Origin: Candidatus Poribacteria bacterium
Lineage (GTDB): Bacteria > Poribacteria > DTPJ01 > WJIO01
DNA: 15,742 nucleotides
Direction: 5' to 3'
Assembly (NCBI GenBank): GCA_014730235.1
Contig: WJIO01000178.1
Coordinates: 1-15,742, forward strand
In this document: positions 15,370 to 15,742 of the stretch, one piece after another
Position numbering within the stretch: the stretch's first letter is position 1
How the letters are laid out: every line of letters begins with the position of its first letter
Translations under genes and position numbers: made by a program
The notes under the pieces: model-generated
Database searches by the model: none
Seen by the model: only the letters and a program-made list of their open reading frames with translations
What the model was told of the DNA's origin: nothing

Positions 15370-15742
15370 ATGCCAAAGCTGAAAGTAGCTCCCACCAGGA
15401 CAAATCTCCTGAAAGCCAGAGAAAGCCTGTATCTGGCAAGAGAAGGATACGAGCTTCTTGAGCAAAAACGGGAAGTTTTGCTTATGGAACTCATGCAGAT
15501 AGTGCATGACCTTCGGGAACTTGAAAGACAGATGGATGAAAAATCCGCCGAAGCCTTTGATGCTCTGGAGTCATCCCTTCTTTCTTTAGGCGAAGAAACC
15601 GTACACTGGGCAGCATTATCCGTTAGTGGTGAAAGGAATATAAGCCTGCTTCACAGAAGTGTTATGGGTGTTCCCATTGTAACGGTTCAGGGGGTAATAG
15701 ATAAAACCGCAGAAATACAGGCAGGACTGGAAGGTACAGGCC
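15370..15742 (+). CDS. atpD: V/A-type ATPase subunit D (central shaft), 3' end outside the window
   Basis: The first 124 codons are present before the window ends, about 60% of a normal ~200-residue D subunit. D forms the long antiparallel coiled-coil axle inside A3B3, binding F and resting on C. The start VAPTRTNLLKARESLYLAREGYELLEQKREVLLMEL is the classic D N-terminus (Pro-Thr-Arg, Leu-x-x-x-Lys, Leu-Leu-x-x-Lys-Arg-x-x-Leu). The middle region has VMGVPIVTV, where the family commonly has a G-x-x-x-P segment. AGAGGA (15358-15363) lies six bases before the ATG. Confidence 0.93.
   Translation, partial: MPKLKVAPTRTNLLKARESLYLAREGYELLEQKREVLLMELMQIVHDLRELERQMDEKSAEAFDALESSLLSLGEETVHWAALSVSGERNISLLHRSVMGVPIVTVQGVIDKTAEIQAGLEGTG

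Overview
This is a stretch of bacterial chromosome, AT-rich, with every confident gene on the + strand. The lineage cannot be settled from the sequence. A PilU-type twitching ATPase points to a type IV-piliated, probably diderm bacterium. The V/A-type rotary ATPase operon, the Ski2-like helicase and the dispersed inverted repeats would also fit several deep-branching or uncultured phyla, and I do not commit to one.

Layout. (1) 1-327 is non-coding and holds a long perfect inverted repeat. (2) 328-2631 carries a stand-alone pilU-like gene and a uroporphyrinogen-decarboxylase-superfamily gene whose His-X-Cys motif resembles cobalamin/zinc methyltransferases (MtaA/CmuA type) rather than HemE. (3) 2632-3022 is an intergenic region with a second, altered copy of the inverted repeat, followed by a textbook sigma-70 promoter (TTGACA, 17 bp, TATAAT). 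(4) 3023-5371 is a Ski2-like DExH helicase. (5) 5391-15742 (running off the window) is a V/A-type ATPase operon.

The ATPase operon reads: small one-span membrane protein, G/H-type stalk coiled coil, C, I, K1, K2, F, E, A, B, a class III aminotransferase, then D (cut by the window end). Apart from D, all the rotary ATPase subunits are complete. A3B3 is the catalytic head, D/F the central shaft, C the shaft-to-ring socket, E/G the peripheral stalks, I the stator half-channel and K1/K2 the ion-carrying ring. Gene junctions are tight, with ATGA or TGATG overlaps at G/C and A/B, so most of this is probably one transcript that may start at the promoter before the helicase.

Most unusual points: the shuffled gene order (C directly after G, E after F); a tandem pair of 134-residue K genes that are 88% identical and carry an N-terminal leader plus an acidic linker; a 36-bp perfect palindrome between the two K genes; a HemL-like aminotransferase placed between B and D; a one-span microprotein overlapping the G gene out of frame, which recalls a split F-type b subunit; and an A-subunit P-loop that departs from the family consensus. 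No CRISPR array, tRNA, rRNA, transposase or prophage gene was seen.
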